From positions 124,001-188,000 of the forward strand of contig NZ_RAZT01000002.1 of the NCBI RefSeq assembly GCF_003626635.1: a stretch of 64,000 nt of DNA, given 5' to 3'. The notes beneath the pieces are model-generated. The model was not told where the DNA came from. It was given only the letters and a program-made list of their open reading frames with translations, and ran no database searches. The position numbers were made by a program, and so were the translations under genes. Below, piece after piece: positions 53,497-62,103 of the stretch (its first letter is position 1; every line of letters starts with the position of its first letter). The stretch is from Micromonospora musae. Its GTDB lineage: Bacteria; Actinomycetota; Actinomycetes; Mycobacteriales; Micromonosporaceae.

Positions 53497-54723
53497 ATGC
53501 CGTTCGACGTCACCCGGGTTCGTGCCGCCTATCCCGCCCTGGCCGAGGGCTTCATCCACTTCGACGGTGCCGGGGGCTCCCAGACCGCCACGCCGGTGAT
53601 CGACGCGGTCGCCGGGGCGATGCGCAGCGCGGTCAGCAACCGCAGCAGCGCGTTCCGCCCCGGGCAGCGCGCGCTGGAGCTGGTGGCCGCTGCCCGCTCG
53701 GCGGTGGCCGACCTGGTCGGCGGCGACCCGGCCGGGGTGGTGTTCGGGCCGAGCTCGACGGCGCTGCTCTACACCCTGGCCCGTACCCTCGGCGCCGGCT
53801 GGCGCCCCGGCGACGAGGTGGTGCTCTGCCGGCTCGACCACGACGCGAACGTGCGCCCCTGGGTGCAGGCCGCCGAGGCGGCCGGTGCGACCGTACGGTG
53901 GGCGGAGTTCGACCGGGAGACCGGCGACCTGCCCGTCGACCAGTACGCCGACCTGGTGAACGAGCGCACTCGGCTGGTCGCGGTGACCGCCGGCAGCAAC
54001 GCGATCGGCACCGCGCCGGACGTGCCGGCGATCGCCAAGATCGCGCACGCGGCCGGCGCGCTGGTCTGCGTGGACGGGGTGCACGCCGTGCCGCACGCGC
54101 CGACCGACCTGGCCACGCTCGGCGCGGACGTGCTGGTCACCAGCGCGTACAAGTGGTCCGGGCCGCACCTCGCGGCGATGGTGGGCGACCCGCAGTGGTG
54201 GTCCACGCTGCGGCCCGCGAAACTGATCCCCTCCTCGGACGCGGTGCCCGAGCGCTTCGAGTACGGCACCCCCAGCTTCCCGCTGCTCGCCGGGGTCGCC
54301 GCCGCCGTCGACCACCTGGCCGGGCTGGATCCGGCGGCCACCGGTGACCGGCGGGCCCGGCTCCGGGCGGGGCTGACCGCCGCCCAGGCGCACGAGGAGG
54401 CGCTGCTGGACCGGCTGCTCACCGGGCTCGCCGGGCTGGACGGCATCACCGTCTACGGCGCGCCGGCGCGGCGCTGGCCGACGGTCTCCTTCCGGGTCGC
54501 CGGGATGTCCCCGGCGCAGGCGCAGGCCGCGCTGGGCGAGCTGGGCCTCTGCCTCTCGGCCGGCGACTACTACGCCTACGAGTACTTCACCACGATGGGT
54601 CTGCGCGACAGCGGCGGCGCCGTCCGGGCCAGCATCTACCACTACAACACGGCCGACGAGGTGGACCGCCTGCTCGGCGAACTCGACCGGCTGGCCGCCG
54701 CCGGGAGGACAATGGCCGGGTGA
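53497..54723 (+). CDS. Cysteine desulfurase-like PLP enzyme (SufS-like)
   Basis: 408 residues of the class V SufS-like group. FIHFDGAGGSQTATPVIDA opens the domain, PLP-Lys lies in VLVTSAYKWSGPH, and the cofactor Asp-His pair in LVCVDGVHAVPHAP. The mobile-loop Cys of desulfurases is not evident, so desulfurase activity is uncertain. Leaderless start (TAGGGT 13 nt upstream). GTGA-coupled to the acetyltransferase. Confidence 0.88.
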   Translation: MPFDVTRVRAAYPALAEGFIHFDGAGGSQTATPVIDAVAGAMRSAVSNRSSAFRPGQRALELVAAARSAVADLVGGDPAGVVFGPSSTALLYTLARTLGAGWRPGDEVVLCRLDHDANVRPWVQAAEAAGATVRWAEFDRETGDLPVDQYADLVNERTRLVAVTAGSNAIGTAPDVPAIAKIAHAAGALVCVDGVHAVPHAPTDLATLGADVLVTSAYKWSGPHLAAMVGDPQWWSTLRPAKLIPSSDAVPERFEYGTPSFPLLAGVAAAVDHLAGLDPAATGDRRARLRAGLTAAQAHEEALLDRLLTGLAGLDGITVYGAPARRWPTVSFRVAGMSPAQAQAALGELGLCLSAGDYYAYEYFTTMGLRDSGGAVRASIYHYNTADEVDRLLGELDRLAAAGRTMAG

Positions 54724-55010
54724 GCAGCCTGGTCAAGGACAATCCGGCCAAGCGCCGGTTCGAGATCCTGGTCGACGACGCGCTGGCCGGCTTCGCCGAG
54801 TACGCCCAGCCCCAGGGCGAGCTGGTGGTCTTCACGCGTACCGAGGTGGATCCCCGGTACCAGGAGAAGGGCGTCGGGTCGGAGCTGGTCCGCCGGGCGC
54901 TGGACCATGTGCGCGCCCGGGGCGGCCGGGTGGTGCCCGAGTGCCCGTTCGTGGCCGCCTTCATCAACCGCCACCCCGAGTACGCCGGCCTGGTGACCGA
55001 GGCGCCGTGA
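54720..55010 (+). CDS. Small GNAT-like N-acetyltransferase (Acetyltransf_CG)
   Basis: 96 residues with the short-form acetyl-CoA motif VDPRYQEKGVGSELVRRAL and VVPECPFVAAFINRHPEY, diagnostic of the YidJ-like mini-acetyltransferases. GTG start overlapping the previous stop. Substrate unknown; a terminator follows. Confidence 0.9.
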   Translation: MSSLVKDNPAKRRFEILVDDALAGFAEYAQPQGELVVFTRTEVDPRYQEKGVGSELVRRALDHVRARGGRVVPECPFVAAFINRHPEYAGLVTEAP

Positions 55011-55043
55011 TCCGTCGGGGCGGGGCTCGTCCGCCCCGACGGA
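55011..55043. terminator. 13-bp hairpin between the acetyltransferase and GH3 genes
   Basis: Stem TCCGTCGGGGCGG / CCGCCCCGACGGA with a 7-nt loop immediately after the acetyltransferase stop, between convergent genes. Confidence 0.75.
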
Positions 55044-55059
55044 GGTCGCCGCGGACGGC

Positions 55060-56556
55060 TCAGCGCGCGCCGGTCAGCAGCTCCGCGGCGGCCAGCCCGG
55101 CAGCCCGGGTCGCCCCGTGCGTGGCGACGTGGACCGCGCCGACGACCAGCTCGGGCACGCCGAGCTCGATCACGACCGCGTCCGGACGGGCGGCCAGCGC
55201 GCGCCGCACCCCGGCCCGCATCCAGTCGTGCCGGTGCAGGTCGCGCACGACCAGGACCACCGGCCGGTCGCCGGCCCCGGCGACCGGGTCGGCCGGTACG
55301 TCCGGTTCGGCGTACCGGTGGGTGGTGGTGCCGGGAAGCAGCCGGCTGAGCGGGGCGCCGATGCCCCACGGGGTCTCCGCTCCGATCGCGATGTTGCGGG
55401 GCGGCTCGAACTCGACCACGTACGCCGCCCGGGCCAGCGGCAGGGCGTCCACACTGTTCGACGGCGTGACCCGCAGCGCGCGCCGCGCGGCGGCCAGGCC
55501 GACCGGCGAGGCGTCGGCGGGCAGGCCGTCCGCCCCGGTGCGCGCCGCCCGGGCGGCGGCGGTCCACTCGGCGAGCTGGCCGACCCGCTTGGCCGCCTCG
55601 GCGAGCCGCTCCTCCGGAAGCTCGCCGGAGATCACGGCGGCCACGATGGCGTCCCGCAGCTCCCGGGCGTCCTCTTCGCCGGCCCGCTCTCCCCCGACAC
55701 AGATCGCGTCCGCGCCCGCCGCGAGCGCCCGCACCGCGGCGCCGGCGAAGCCGTACCGGTCGGCGACCGCCCGCATCTCGACGGCGTCGGTGATCACCAC
55801 TCCGGAGAATCCCAGCTCGTCGCGGAGCAGCCCGCCGAGGATGCGTGAGCTCAGTGTGGCCGGCAGCTCCGGGTCGAGCGCCGGAACGAGCAGGTGGCCG
55901 GTCATCACCGCCTGCGCCCCGGCATCCACCGCGGCGCGGAACGGGGCCAGCTCGACGGCGTCCAGCCGGGCCCGCCCGCCGCCGATCAGCGGCAGGTCGT
56001 GGTGCGAGTCGATCTGGGTGTCGCCGTGGCCGGGGAAGTGCTTGGCGCAGGCGGCGACCCCGCCGGACTGCAGCCCGCGGATCCAGGCGGCGGTGTGCCG
56101 GGCCACGAGCTCCGGGTCCGCGCCGAAGGACCGTACGCCGATCACCGGGTTGGCCGGGTTGGAGTTCACGTCGGCGTCCGGCGCGTAGTCGAGGGTGACG
56201 CCGAGGCGGGCGAGGTCCGCTCCCAGATCGCGGGCGACCTCCTCGGTCAGCTCCGGGTCGTCGACCGCGCCGAGCGCGAAGTTGCCCGGACGTGAGCTGC
56301 CCCGTCCCGACTCGATCCGGGTGACGTCGCCGGCCTCCTCGTCGATCGCCACGATCACGTCGGGACGCTCGGCGCGCAGCGCCGCGGTGAGCTCGGCGAC
56401 CTGCGCGTGGTCGACCACGTTGCGGGCGAAGAGCACCACCGACCCGAGCCCCTCGCCCAGCCACCGGCGGATCCAGGGCGGCGCGGTGGCGCCGACGAAG
56501 CCGGGTTGCAGGACAGTGGCCGCGAGGGCGGCCAGGTGGCCCGTGGGCTCGCTCAC
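55060..56556 (-). CDS. Glycoside hydrolase family 3, beta-N-acetylhexosaminidase (NagZ-like)
   Basis: 498 residues. The KHFPGHGDTQIDSHHDLP loop and the catalytic Asp in GVVITDAVEMRAVADRYG mark the NagZ-type GH3 group; a C-terminal domain of about 150 residues extends beyond single-domain NagZ. No signal peptide, so it is probably cytoplasmic in cell-wall recycling. The GTG start overlaps the stop of a tandem mini-frame pair (56553-56716), with GGGAGG 7 nt upstream. Confidence 0.92.
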   Translation of the reverse strand: MSEPTGHLAALAATVLQPGFVGATAPPWIRRWLGEGLGSVVLFARNVVDHAQVAELTAALRAERPDVIVAIDEEAGDVTRIESGRGSSRPGNFALGAVDDPELTEEVARDLGADLARLGVTLDYAPDADVNSNPANPVIGVRSFGADPELVARHTAAWIRGLQSGGVAACAKHFPGHGDTQIDSHHDLPLIGGGRARLDAVELAPFRAAVDAGAQAVMTGHLLVPALDPELPATLSSRILGGLLRDELGFSGVVITDAVEMRAVADRYGFAGAAVRALAAGADAICVGGERAGEEDARELRDAIVAAVISGELPEERLAEAAKRVGQLAEWTAAARAARTGADGLPADASPVGLAAARRALRVTPSNSVDALPLARAAYVVEFEPPRNIAIGAETPWGIGAPLSRLLPGTTTHRYAEPDVPADPVAGAGDRPVVLVVRDLHRHDWMRAGVRRALAARPDAVVIELGVPELVVGAVHVATHGATRAAGLAAAELLTGAR

Positions 56557-56716
56557 GCCGACGCCTCCCCACGGTCGGCCTCGACGCGAGACTCAACCGC
56601 ACTGAACTCGATGACTCGCTCGCTGCGCTCGCTCACGCCGACGCCTCCCTACGGTCGGCCTCGACGCGAGACTCAACCGCACTGAACTCGATGACTCGCT
56701 CGCTGTGCTCGCTCAT
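56553..56716 (-). repeat. Tandem 80-bp repeat of 27-codon mini-frames leading into the GH3 gene
   Basis: Two units with an exact 80-bp period. The first (56633-56716) starts ATG and reads MSEHSERVIEFSAVESR then VEADRREASA, with its TGA overlapping the GTG of the second (56553-56636), which reads VSERSERVIEFSAVESR and onward and overlaps the GH3 GTG in the same way. Frame length 84 minus the 4-nt overlap gives the 80-bp period. The units differ at only a few bases. SD GGGAGG lies 7 nt before each next start. Confidence 0.75.
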
Positions 56717-56856
56717 GTGGCCCCCGTACCCCCACGTTCTCTGCGCCTGGCGGCCCGCCCCGGGCCGGGCGGTGCTGCCATGGTCACACCGTGCAAACAA
56801 ATAGTCAATAAACCTTACAGTTGCCTGGGCCCGGGCCGGTGGGCAGAGTGCGAGGC

Positions 56857-56982
56857 ATGGATTCCACGCTGCTGGCCGAGGCGACCAGCCCGGCCGACGT
56901 GCCCGGCGTACGACTGCTCGGGGTGGTGGTGGGCGGCCTGCTGCTGCTCGCGGCGATCCGGGCGATGTTCCGCCGCCGCTAG
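56857..56982 (+). CDS. Possible 41-residue membrane peptide
   Basis: ATG at 56857 to TAG. Reads MDSTLLAEATSPADVPG followed by one hydrophobic segment (VRLLGVVVGGLLLLAAIRAMF) and RRR. A GAGG lies 1-2 nt before the ATG, so translation support is weak. An AT-rich stretch near 56800-56820 could be its promoter. Confidence 0.4.
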   Translation: MDSTLLAEATSPADVPGVRLLGVVVGGLLLLAAIRAMFRRR

Positions 56983-57082
56983 CGAGCACGCCCAGGCACC
57001 AGCGCGGCGGCCGGCGACGGTTGCCCGCCCCGGCACCGGGGTACCGCCCCCTCCTTGACCGGTGACGGCACGAGGGAGACAC

Positions 57083-58033
57083 ATGAGGATCGGATACTTT
57101 CTCTCCACGGAGGAGTACGGCCCGGCCGAGCTGCTCGAACAGGCACGCGGCGCCGAGCGGGCCGGCTTCGAGGCCCTCTGGATCTCCGACCACTACCACC
57201 CGTGGGTGGACGCCCAGGGGCAGAGCCCCTTCGTCTGGTCGGTGATCGGCGCGCTCAGCCAGGTGTGCCGGCTACCGGTGACGACCGCGGTCACCTGCCC
57301 GACCGTACGGATCCATCCGGCGGTGCTCGCCCAGGCCGCCGCGACCAGCGCCGTGCTGCACTCCGGCCGGTTCGTGCTCGGCGTCGGCAGCGGAGAGGCG
57401 CTCAACGAGCACATCCTCGGCGACGCCTGGCCCCAGGCCGACGTGCGGCTGGAGATGCTGGAGGAGGCGATCGAGGTGCTGCGCGAGCTGTGGCGGGGCG
57501 ACTTCGTCAACCACCACGGCAAGCACTACACGGTCGAGCACGCCCGGATCTACACCCGGCCGGAGACCCCGCCGCCGGTCTACGTCTCCGGCTTCGGCCC
57601 GAAGGCGGTGGACCTGGCCGCCCGGATCGGCGACGGCTACCTCAGCACCATGCCCGACCCCGACCTCGTGCGAAGGTTCCGCGAGGGCGGGGGCGGCGAC
57701 AAGCCGTGCCAGGGCGGCTTCAAGGCGGCGTACGCCGACAGCGAGGAGGACGGGATGCAGATCGCGTACGAGCGCTGGCCGAACTCCGGCGTACCGGGCG
57801 AGCTGTCCCAGGTGCTCCCCTCACCGCGCCACTTCGAGCAGGCCGCGCAGCTCGTCAAGCCGGAGATGATGAAGGAGTCGTTCGTCTGCGGCGACAGCGC
57901 CGAAGCGCACCTGGAGATGATCGACAAGTACGCCAAGGCCGGCTTCGACGAGGTGTACGTGGCCAACACCGGCCCGCACACCCAGGGGCTCTTCGACCTC
58001 TACCAGCGGGAGATCCTGCCCCGGCTCCGCTGA
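57083..58033 (+). CDS. F420-dependent luciferase-like oxidoreductase (G6PDH-like family)
   Basis: 316 residues, TIM-barrel LLM class. MRIGYFLSTEEYGPAELLEQ, LWISDHYHPWV with the His typical of F420 enzymes, and LGVGSGEALNEHILGD match the F420-dependent glucose 6-phosphate dehydrogenase-like group. Uses coenzyme F420; sugar substrate uncertain. GAGGGAG lies 5-6 nt before ATG. Confidence 0.92.
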   Translation: MRIGYFLSTEEYGPAELLEQARGAERAGFEALWISDHYHPWVDAQGQSPFVWSVIGALSQVCRLPVTTAVTCPTVRIHPAVLAQAAATSAVLHSGRFVLGVGSGEALNEHILGDAWPQADVRLEMLEEAIEVLRELWRGDFVNHHGKHYTVEHARIYTRPETPPPVYVSGFGPKAVDLAARIGDGYLSTMPDPDLVRRFREGGGGDKPCQGGFKAAYADSEEDGMQIAYERWPNSGVPGELSQVLPSPRHFEQAAQLVKPEMMKESFVCGDSAEAHLEMIDKYAKAGFDEVYVANTGPHTQGLFDLYQREILPRLR

Positions 58034-58115
58034 ACCCCGCCCGTTGACGGGCCGGCGGGCCTCGGCCGGCGGAGGCGGTTTCGCCGCTGATCGGCTCGGG
58101 TACCTCCGGCCCTCG

Positions 58116-59747
58116 ATGAAACTCACCCGGCACTCGACGACGTTGCGCCGCGCGGCGCGCAGCCTCTTCGGCTGGACCGCGCTGCGACCCAACCAACTGG
58201 CCGCCATGCGGGCGGTGATGAAGCGACGGGACGCCCTGGTGGTGCTCCCCACCGGCGCCGGCAAGTCGGCGATCTACCAGATCCCGGCCAGCCTGATTCC
58301 CGGACCGACGGTGGTGGTCTCGCCGCTGCTCGCGCTTCAGCAGGACCAGATCGCCGCGCTCAACGAGCGGCAGCGGCCCGAGCTGCGCGCGGTACGGGTC
58401 AGCTCGCACGAGAGCCCCGCCCAGCGGGCCGCCGCGATCGAGGAGCTGCGGGCGGGGCGGGCGGAGTTCCTCTTCATCACGCCGGAGCAGCTCAGCGATC
58501 CGGACCGGATGGCCGAGGTCCGCTCGCTGCGGCCGGCGCTGGTGGCGATCGACGAGGCGCACTGCATCTCGGCGTGGGGGCACGACTTCCGCCCCGACTA
58601 CCTGGCGCTCGGCCACCTGATCGAGGGGATCGGCCGGCCCCCGGTCGTGGCGCTGACGGCCACCGCCTCGCCGCCGGTCCGCGACGACATCGTCGCCCGG
58701 CTGCGGCTGCGCGACCCGGAGATCGTGGTCTCCGGGCTGGACCGGCCGAACCTCTTCCTGGAGGTCGCGCACTGCCCGACGGAGGACTACCGGTGGCGGC
58801 GGCTGATCGCGCTGCTGGACTCCGACGGGAGGCCGGGGATCATCTACGTGCCGACCCGTCGCGCCGCCGAGGAGCTCGCCGCTCGGCTCACCGACACCGG
58901 CTTCCCGGCGCGGTACTACCACGGCGGGATGCCGGCCGGGGCGCGCGGTGAGCTGCACGAGGCGTTCCTGGCCGACCAGGTTCCGATCATGGTGGCCACG
59001 TCCGCGTTCGGCATGGGCATCGACAAGCCGAACATCGCCTGGGTGGTGCACATGTCGCTGCCCGACTCGCCGGACAGCTACTTCCAGGAGATCGGGCGCG
59101 CCGGCCGGGACGGGGCGCCCGCTCGGGTGCTGCTGCTCTGGCGGGCCGAGGACGTCGGCCTGCGCCGGTTCTTCAGCGGCGGCCTGCCCGACCGCACCGA
59201 GTTGCGCGACCTGGGCGCGCTGCTGCGCGAGAAGCCCCGTAGCCGCAAGGAGCTGCGCGAACCGACCGGGCTGGGCCCCCGCAAGCTCGGCCAGTACCTG
59301 TCCCTGTTGGAGCAGGTCGGCGCCGCCGAGCCGCGGGCGAGGGGGCGGATCGGGGCGCCCCGCTACGCCCCGAACCCGGTGGACGCCGCCGCGGCGGCGC
59401 TGGCCGAGGCCGAGCGGCAGCAGGCGCTCACCCGATCCCGTACCGACATGATGCGGGCCTTCGCGGAGACCACCGGCTGCCGCGGGCAGGCGCTGCTGGC
59501 GTACTTCGGTGAGCAGATGACCGAGGTCTGCGGGCACTGCGACAACTGCCACGCGGGCACCAGCACCGCTGACGACGGCGCGGTCGGGCCGTTCCCCGTG
59601 CACAGCCAGGTCCGTCACCCCGAGTGGGGATCGGGGCTCGTGCTCGGTTACGAGGAGGAGCGGATGACGGTTCTCTTCGACGAGGTGGGGTACAAGACGC
59701 TGTCGGTGCGTGTGGTGTCCGAACAGGAGCTCCTCACGCTGGACTAG
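58116..59747 (+). CDS. RecQ-like ATP-dependent DNA helicase with a C-terminal Tudor-like domain
   Basis: 543 residues. Walker A LPTGAGKSAIYQIPA, DEAH box in IDEAHCISAWGHDFRPDY and motif VI QEIGRAGRDG are intact, and the RQC zinc site CRGQ...CGHCDNC is present. There is no HRDC; the last 50 residues (VRHPEWGSGLVLGYEEERMT) form a small beta domain like the tail of UvrD/PcrA. Start at MKLTRHS (58116); 24 residues upstream in frame are not conserved. A 3'-5' helicase role in repair is inferred. Confidence 0.92.
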   Translation: MKLTRHSTTLRRAARSLFGWTALRPNQLAAMRAVMKRRDALVVLPTGAGKSAIYQIPASLIPGPTVVVSPLLALQQDQIAALNERQRPELRAVRVSSHESPAQRAAAIEELRAGRAEFLFITPEQLSDPDRMAEVRSLRPALVAIDEAHCISAWGHDFRPDYLALGHLIEGIGRPPVVALTATASPPVRDDIVARLRLRDPEIVVSGLDRPNLFLEVAHCPTEDYRWRRLIALLDSDGRPGIIYVPTRRAAEELAARLTDTGFPARYYHGGMPAGARGELHEAFLADQVPIMVATSAFGMGIDKPNIAWVVHMSLPDSPDSYFQEIGRAGRDGAPARVLLLWRAEDVGLRRFFSGGLPDRTELRDLGALLREKPRSRKELREPTGLGPRKLGQYLSLLEQVGAAEPRARGRIGAPRYAPNPVDAAAAALAEAERQQALTRSRTDMMRAFAETTGCRGQALLAYFGEQMTEVCGHCDNCHAGTSTADDGAVGPFPVHSQVRHPEWGSGLVLGYEEERMTVLFDEVGYKTLSVRVVSEQELLTLD

Positions 59748-59819
59748 CCTGAGCCGGGCGTCGCGTCGGCGCCCGCCCGAGATACGTGCACCAACGAAAG
59801 AGGCGGAAGGGGCGTTGCC

Positions 59820-60323
59820 GTGATCGAACAGCCGGCGTACACCGGGTTCGGGTTCTCCGACGGGGAGTGGGGGCTGCTGGTCGGGCTGCCGCAGTCGGTG
59901 CTGACCGCGGCCAGCGCCGCCGAGTCCGACGGCACGCGCCGCACCATGGCCGAGAACGCGGCCGGGATGGAGACGATCGCCGCCGGCCGCGAGTCGGCCA
60001 ACCGGCTGGTCGCCGCCGTGGCGGGCGAGATCGTGACGCGGGTGGGCGATCCGGAGGCCGGCGAGGAGCTGCCGGCCATCTCCCCGGCCGACCCGAAGGC
60101 GATGATCGACGACGTGCTCGGCCGGGCCGGCGAGGCCGCGGCCCTGCTGGCCGCCCGGGTCGACGAGGGCGAGGCGGGGGCGTACAAGCACTGGCTGGTG
60201 GAGATCGCCGAGCAGGTGGTCGGCGCGGCGTCCACCGGCGGCGTGCTGGGGCTCGGCGGTGACGTGGTGAGCGACTCCGAGCGCCGCTTCCGCGACCGGC
60301 TGTCCCAGGTCCTGAACGACTGA
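59820..60323 (+). CDS. Hypothetical helical protein
   Basis: 167 residues, GTG start with GAAGGGG upstream. No recognised domain; begins EQPAYTGFGFSDGEWGLLVGLPQSV, rich in Ala and Glu, with a Gly stretch near residue 145. Similar actinobacterial proteins exist beside RecQ-like genes by my recollection but no function is known. Confidence 0.65.
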   Translation: MIEQPAYTGFGFSDGEWGLLVGLPQSVLTAASAAESDGTRRTMAENAAGMETIAAGRESANRLVAAVAGEIVTRVGDPEAGEELPAISPADPKAMIDDVLGRAGEAAALLAARVDEGEAGAYKHWLVEIAEQVVGAASTGGVLGLGGDVVSDSERRFRDRLSQVLND

Positions 60324-60440
60324 CCCGCTGACCTCCCGACCCGCCTGCTGCGCGATTCCGCGCCTCGCCGTCCGGTGTGGCGGGCGGCTGCCCCGCTGCG
60401 GAGTGCGGGGGGCGACGCGCAGGGGCGGGTCGGGCCGGGG

Positions 60441-62024
60441 TCAGCGCGGCGCCGGGGCCGGCACGGCGGGGTCCGCGTCGGCGGGCGCCGCCGCGTCTGC
60501 GGGGTCCACGTCGGCGGTGACGTGGACGCCGCGCAGCGTGGCGACGGCGAGCAGCGCGGCGAGCAGCATGAGCCCGCCGGCGACGCCGGCGGCGAGGTGC
60601 AGCCCGTCGGTGAACGCGGCCACCGCGGCGTGCCGCACCACGGCGGCCGTCTCGGCGGGCAGGTTCCCGGCGACCGAGAGCGCGCCGGCGAGGGTCTCCC
60701 GGGCGGCCGCCACCGCGTCGGCGGGCAGGCCGGTGGGCAGGCCGTCGAGCGTCTCGCGCCGGTAGACGGCGCCGCCGACGCTGCCGAGCACGGCCATGCC
60801 GAGCGCCCCGCCGAGCTCGCTGCTCGACTCGGTCAGCCCCGATGCCACCCCGGCCCGTTCGGGCGGCGCCGCGCCGAGCACCAGCTCGGTGACGAGGGAC
60901 ATCACCACCACCAGCCCGGCCGCGTAGATGCTGGCGCCGAGCAGCAGGATGATGAGCCCGTCGTCGGCCGGCACCCGGGTGAGCACCACGAAACCGCCGG
61001 CCGCGATGACGAAGCCGGCGCCGATCAGCCAGGCCCGGTCGATCCGCCGGGCCAACGTGGCCGCGAGGGGGGCGATCCCGCCGACCGCCACCGACGGAAC
61101 CAGGCTCCACAGTGCCGCGCGCAGCGGGCTGAGCCCGAGCACCGACTGGAGGTGCTGGGTGGTGAAGATGGCGAAGCCGACCATGGCGAACATGGCGACC
61201 AGGTTGACCCCGATCGCGCCGCCGACCGCGCGGCGGCGTACCAGCGCCAGGTCGACCATCGGGTGGGTGAGGCGGCGCTGGCGGTGGACGAAGAGCAGCG
61301 CGACGAGCAGCCCGGCGGCGATCGCCGATGCCGGGCCGGTCGCCCAGCCGGCCCGGGCCAGCTCCTTGACGCCGTAGATGACCGGGAGCAGGGCACCCAG
61401 CGAGAGCAGCGAGCTGAGCACGTCGAAGCGGCCGGCGGCCGGGTCCCGGAACTCGGGCACCAGGGCCGGCGCGAGCAGGAGCAGCAGAGCCATCGCCGGC
61501 AGGTTGATCAGGAAGATCGATCCCCACCAGAAGTGTTCGAGCAGGACACCGCTGAGGACCGGGCCGACGGCGATGCCGGCGGTCAGCGTGGCGGTCCAGA
61601 TCGCGATCGCGGTCCCGCGTTGCTTCTCGTCGTGGAACAGGTTGCGGACCAGCGCCAGCGTCGACGGCATCAGGGTGGCGCCGCCGACGCCGAGCAGCGC
61701 CCGCGCCGCGATCAGCGTGCCCGAGCTGTCTGCGTACGCAGCGAGCACCGACGCCGCGCCGAACGCCACCGCGCCGCAGAGCAGCAGCCGGCGTCGGCCG
61801 ATGCGGTCGCCCAGGGCACCCATCGTGATGAGCAGCCCGGCGAGGACGAAGCCGTAGATGTCGAAGATCCAGAGCTGTTCGGTGCTGGTCGGACTCAGCT
61901 CCGCGCTGATGAAGGGAACGGCGAAGTAGAGCACCGAGACGTCCATCGAGACCAGCAGCAGGGGCAGCATCAGCACGCTGAAGCCGATCCACTCGCGACG
62001 TCCGGCGCGGCGTGTCGAGGTCAT
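60441..62024 (-). CDS. MFS multidrug exporter, DHA2 family, 14 TMS
   Basis: 527 residues. Motif A GDRIGRRRLLLCG and motif C GIAVGPVLSGVLL present. AAGGAG lies 5 nt before ATG 62024. Similar in family to the exporter at 1893 but controlled differently. Divergent from a TetR gene across a double operator, so probably inducible drug export. Confidence 0.92.
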   Translation of the reverse strand: MTSTRRAGRREWIGFSVLMLPLLLVSMDVSVLYFAVPFISAELSPTSTEQLWIFDIYGFVLAGLLITMGALGDRIGRRRLLLCGAVAFGAASVLAAYADSSGTLIAARALLGVGGATLMPSTLALVRNLFHDEKQRGTAIAIWTATLTAGIAVGPVLSGVLLEHFWWGSIFLINLPAMALLLLLAPALVPEFRDPAAGRFDVLSSLLSLGALLPVIYGVKELARAGWATGPASAIAAGLLVALLFVHRQRRLTHPMVDLALVRRRAVGGAIGVNLVAMFAMVGFAIFTTQHLQSVLGLSPLRAALWSLVPSVAVGGIAPLAATLARRIDRAWLIGAGFVIAAGGFVVLTRVPADDGLIILLLGASIYAAGLVVVMSLVTELVLGAAPPERAGVASGLTESSSELGGALGMAVLGSVGGAVYRRETLDGLPTGLPADAVAAARETLAGALSVAGNLPAETAAVVRHAAVAAFTDGLHLAAGVAGGLMLLAALLAVATLRGVHVTADVDPADAAAPADADPAVPAPAPR

Positions 62025-62037
62025 GGGAACTCCTTCT

Positions 62038-62084
62038 GCGTATGCCATACGCTTAATTGCGTAGACCATACGCAGAACTAGGAT
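62038..62084. promoter_or_regulatory. Paired operators GCGTA-N5-TACGC with the TetR promoter
   Basis: Two exact 15-bp palindromes, 62038-62052 and 62059-62073, 21 bp (two helical turns) apart. The second overlaps the plus-strand -35 TTGCGT (62057-62062), with TAGGAT (62079-62084) as -10 after 16 bp. Likely bound by the divergent TetR protein. Confidence 0.78.
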
Positions 62085-62103
62085 GGGCCGGCAAGGAGGA
62101 ATC

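Noticed and set aside
53434..54642. N-terminal extension of the lipoprotein frame (525 codons in total)
   Set aside because: It is antisense to the desulfurase-like gene; the lipobox and leaderless promoter place the start at 53433.
62083..62103. ATG at 62083 as the start of the second TetR gene
   Set aside because: It lies inside the -10 hexamer TAGGAT; GTG 62104 has a strong Shine-Dalgarno.
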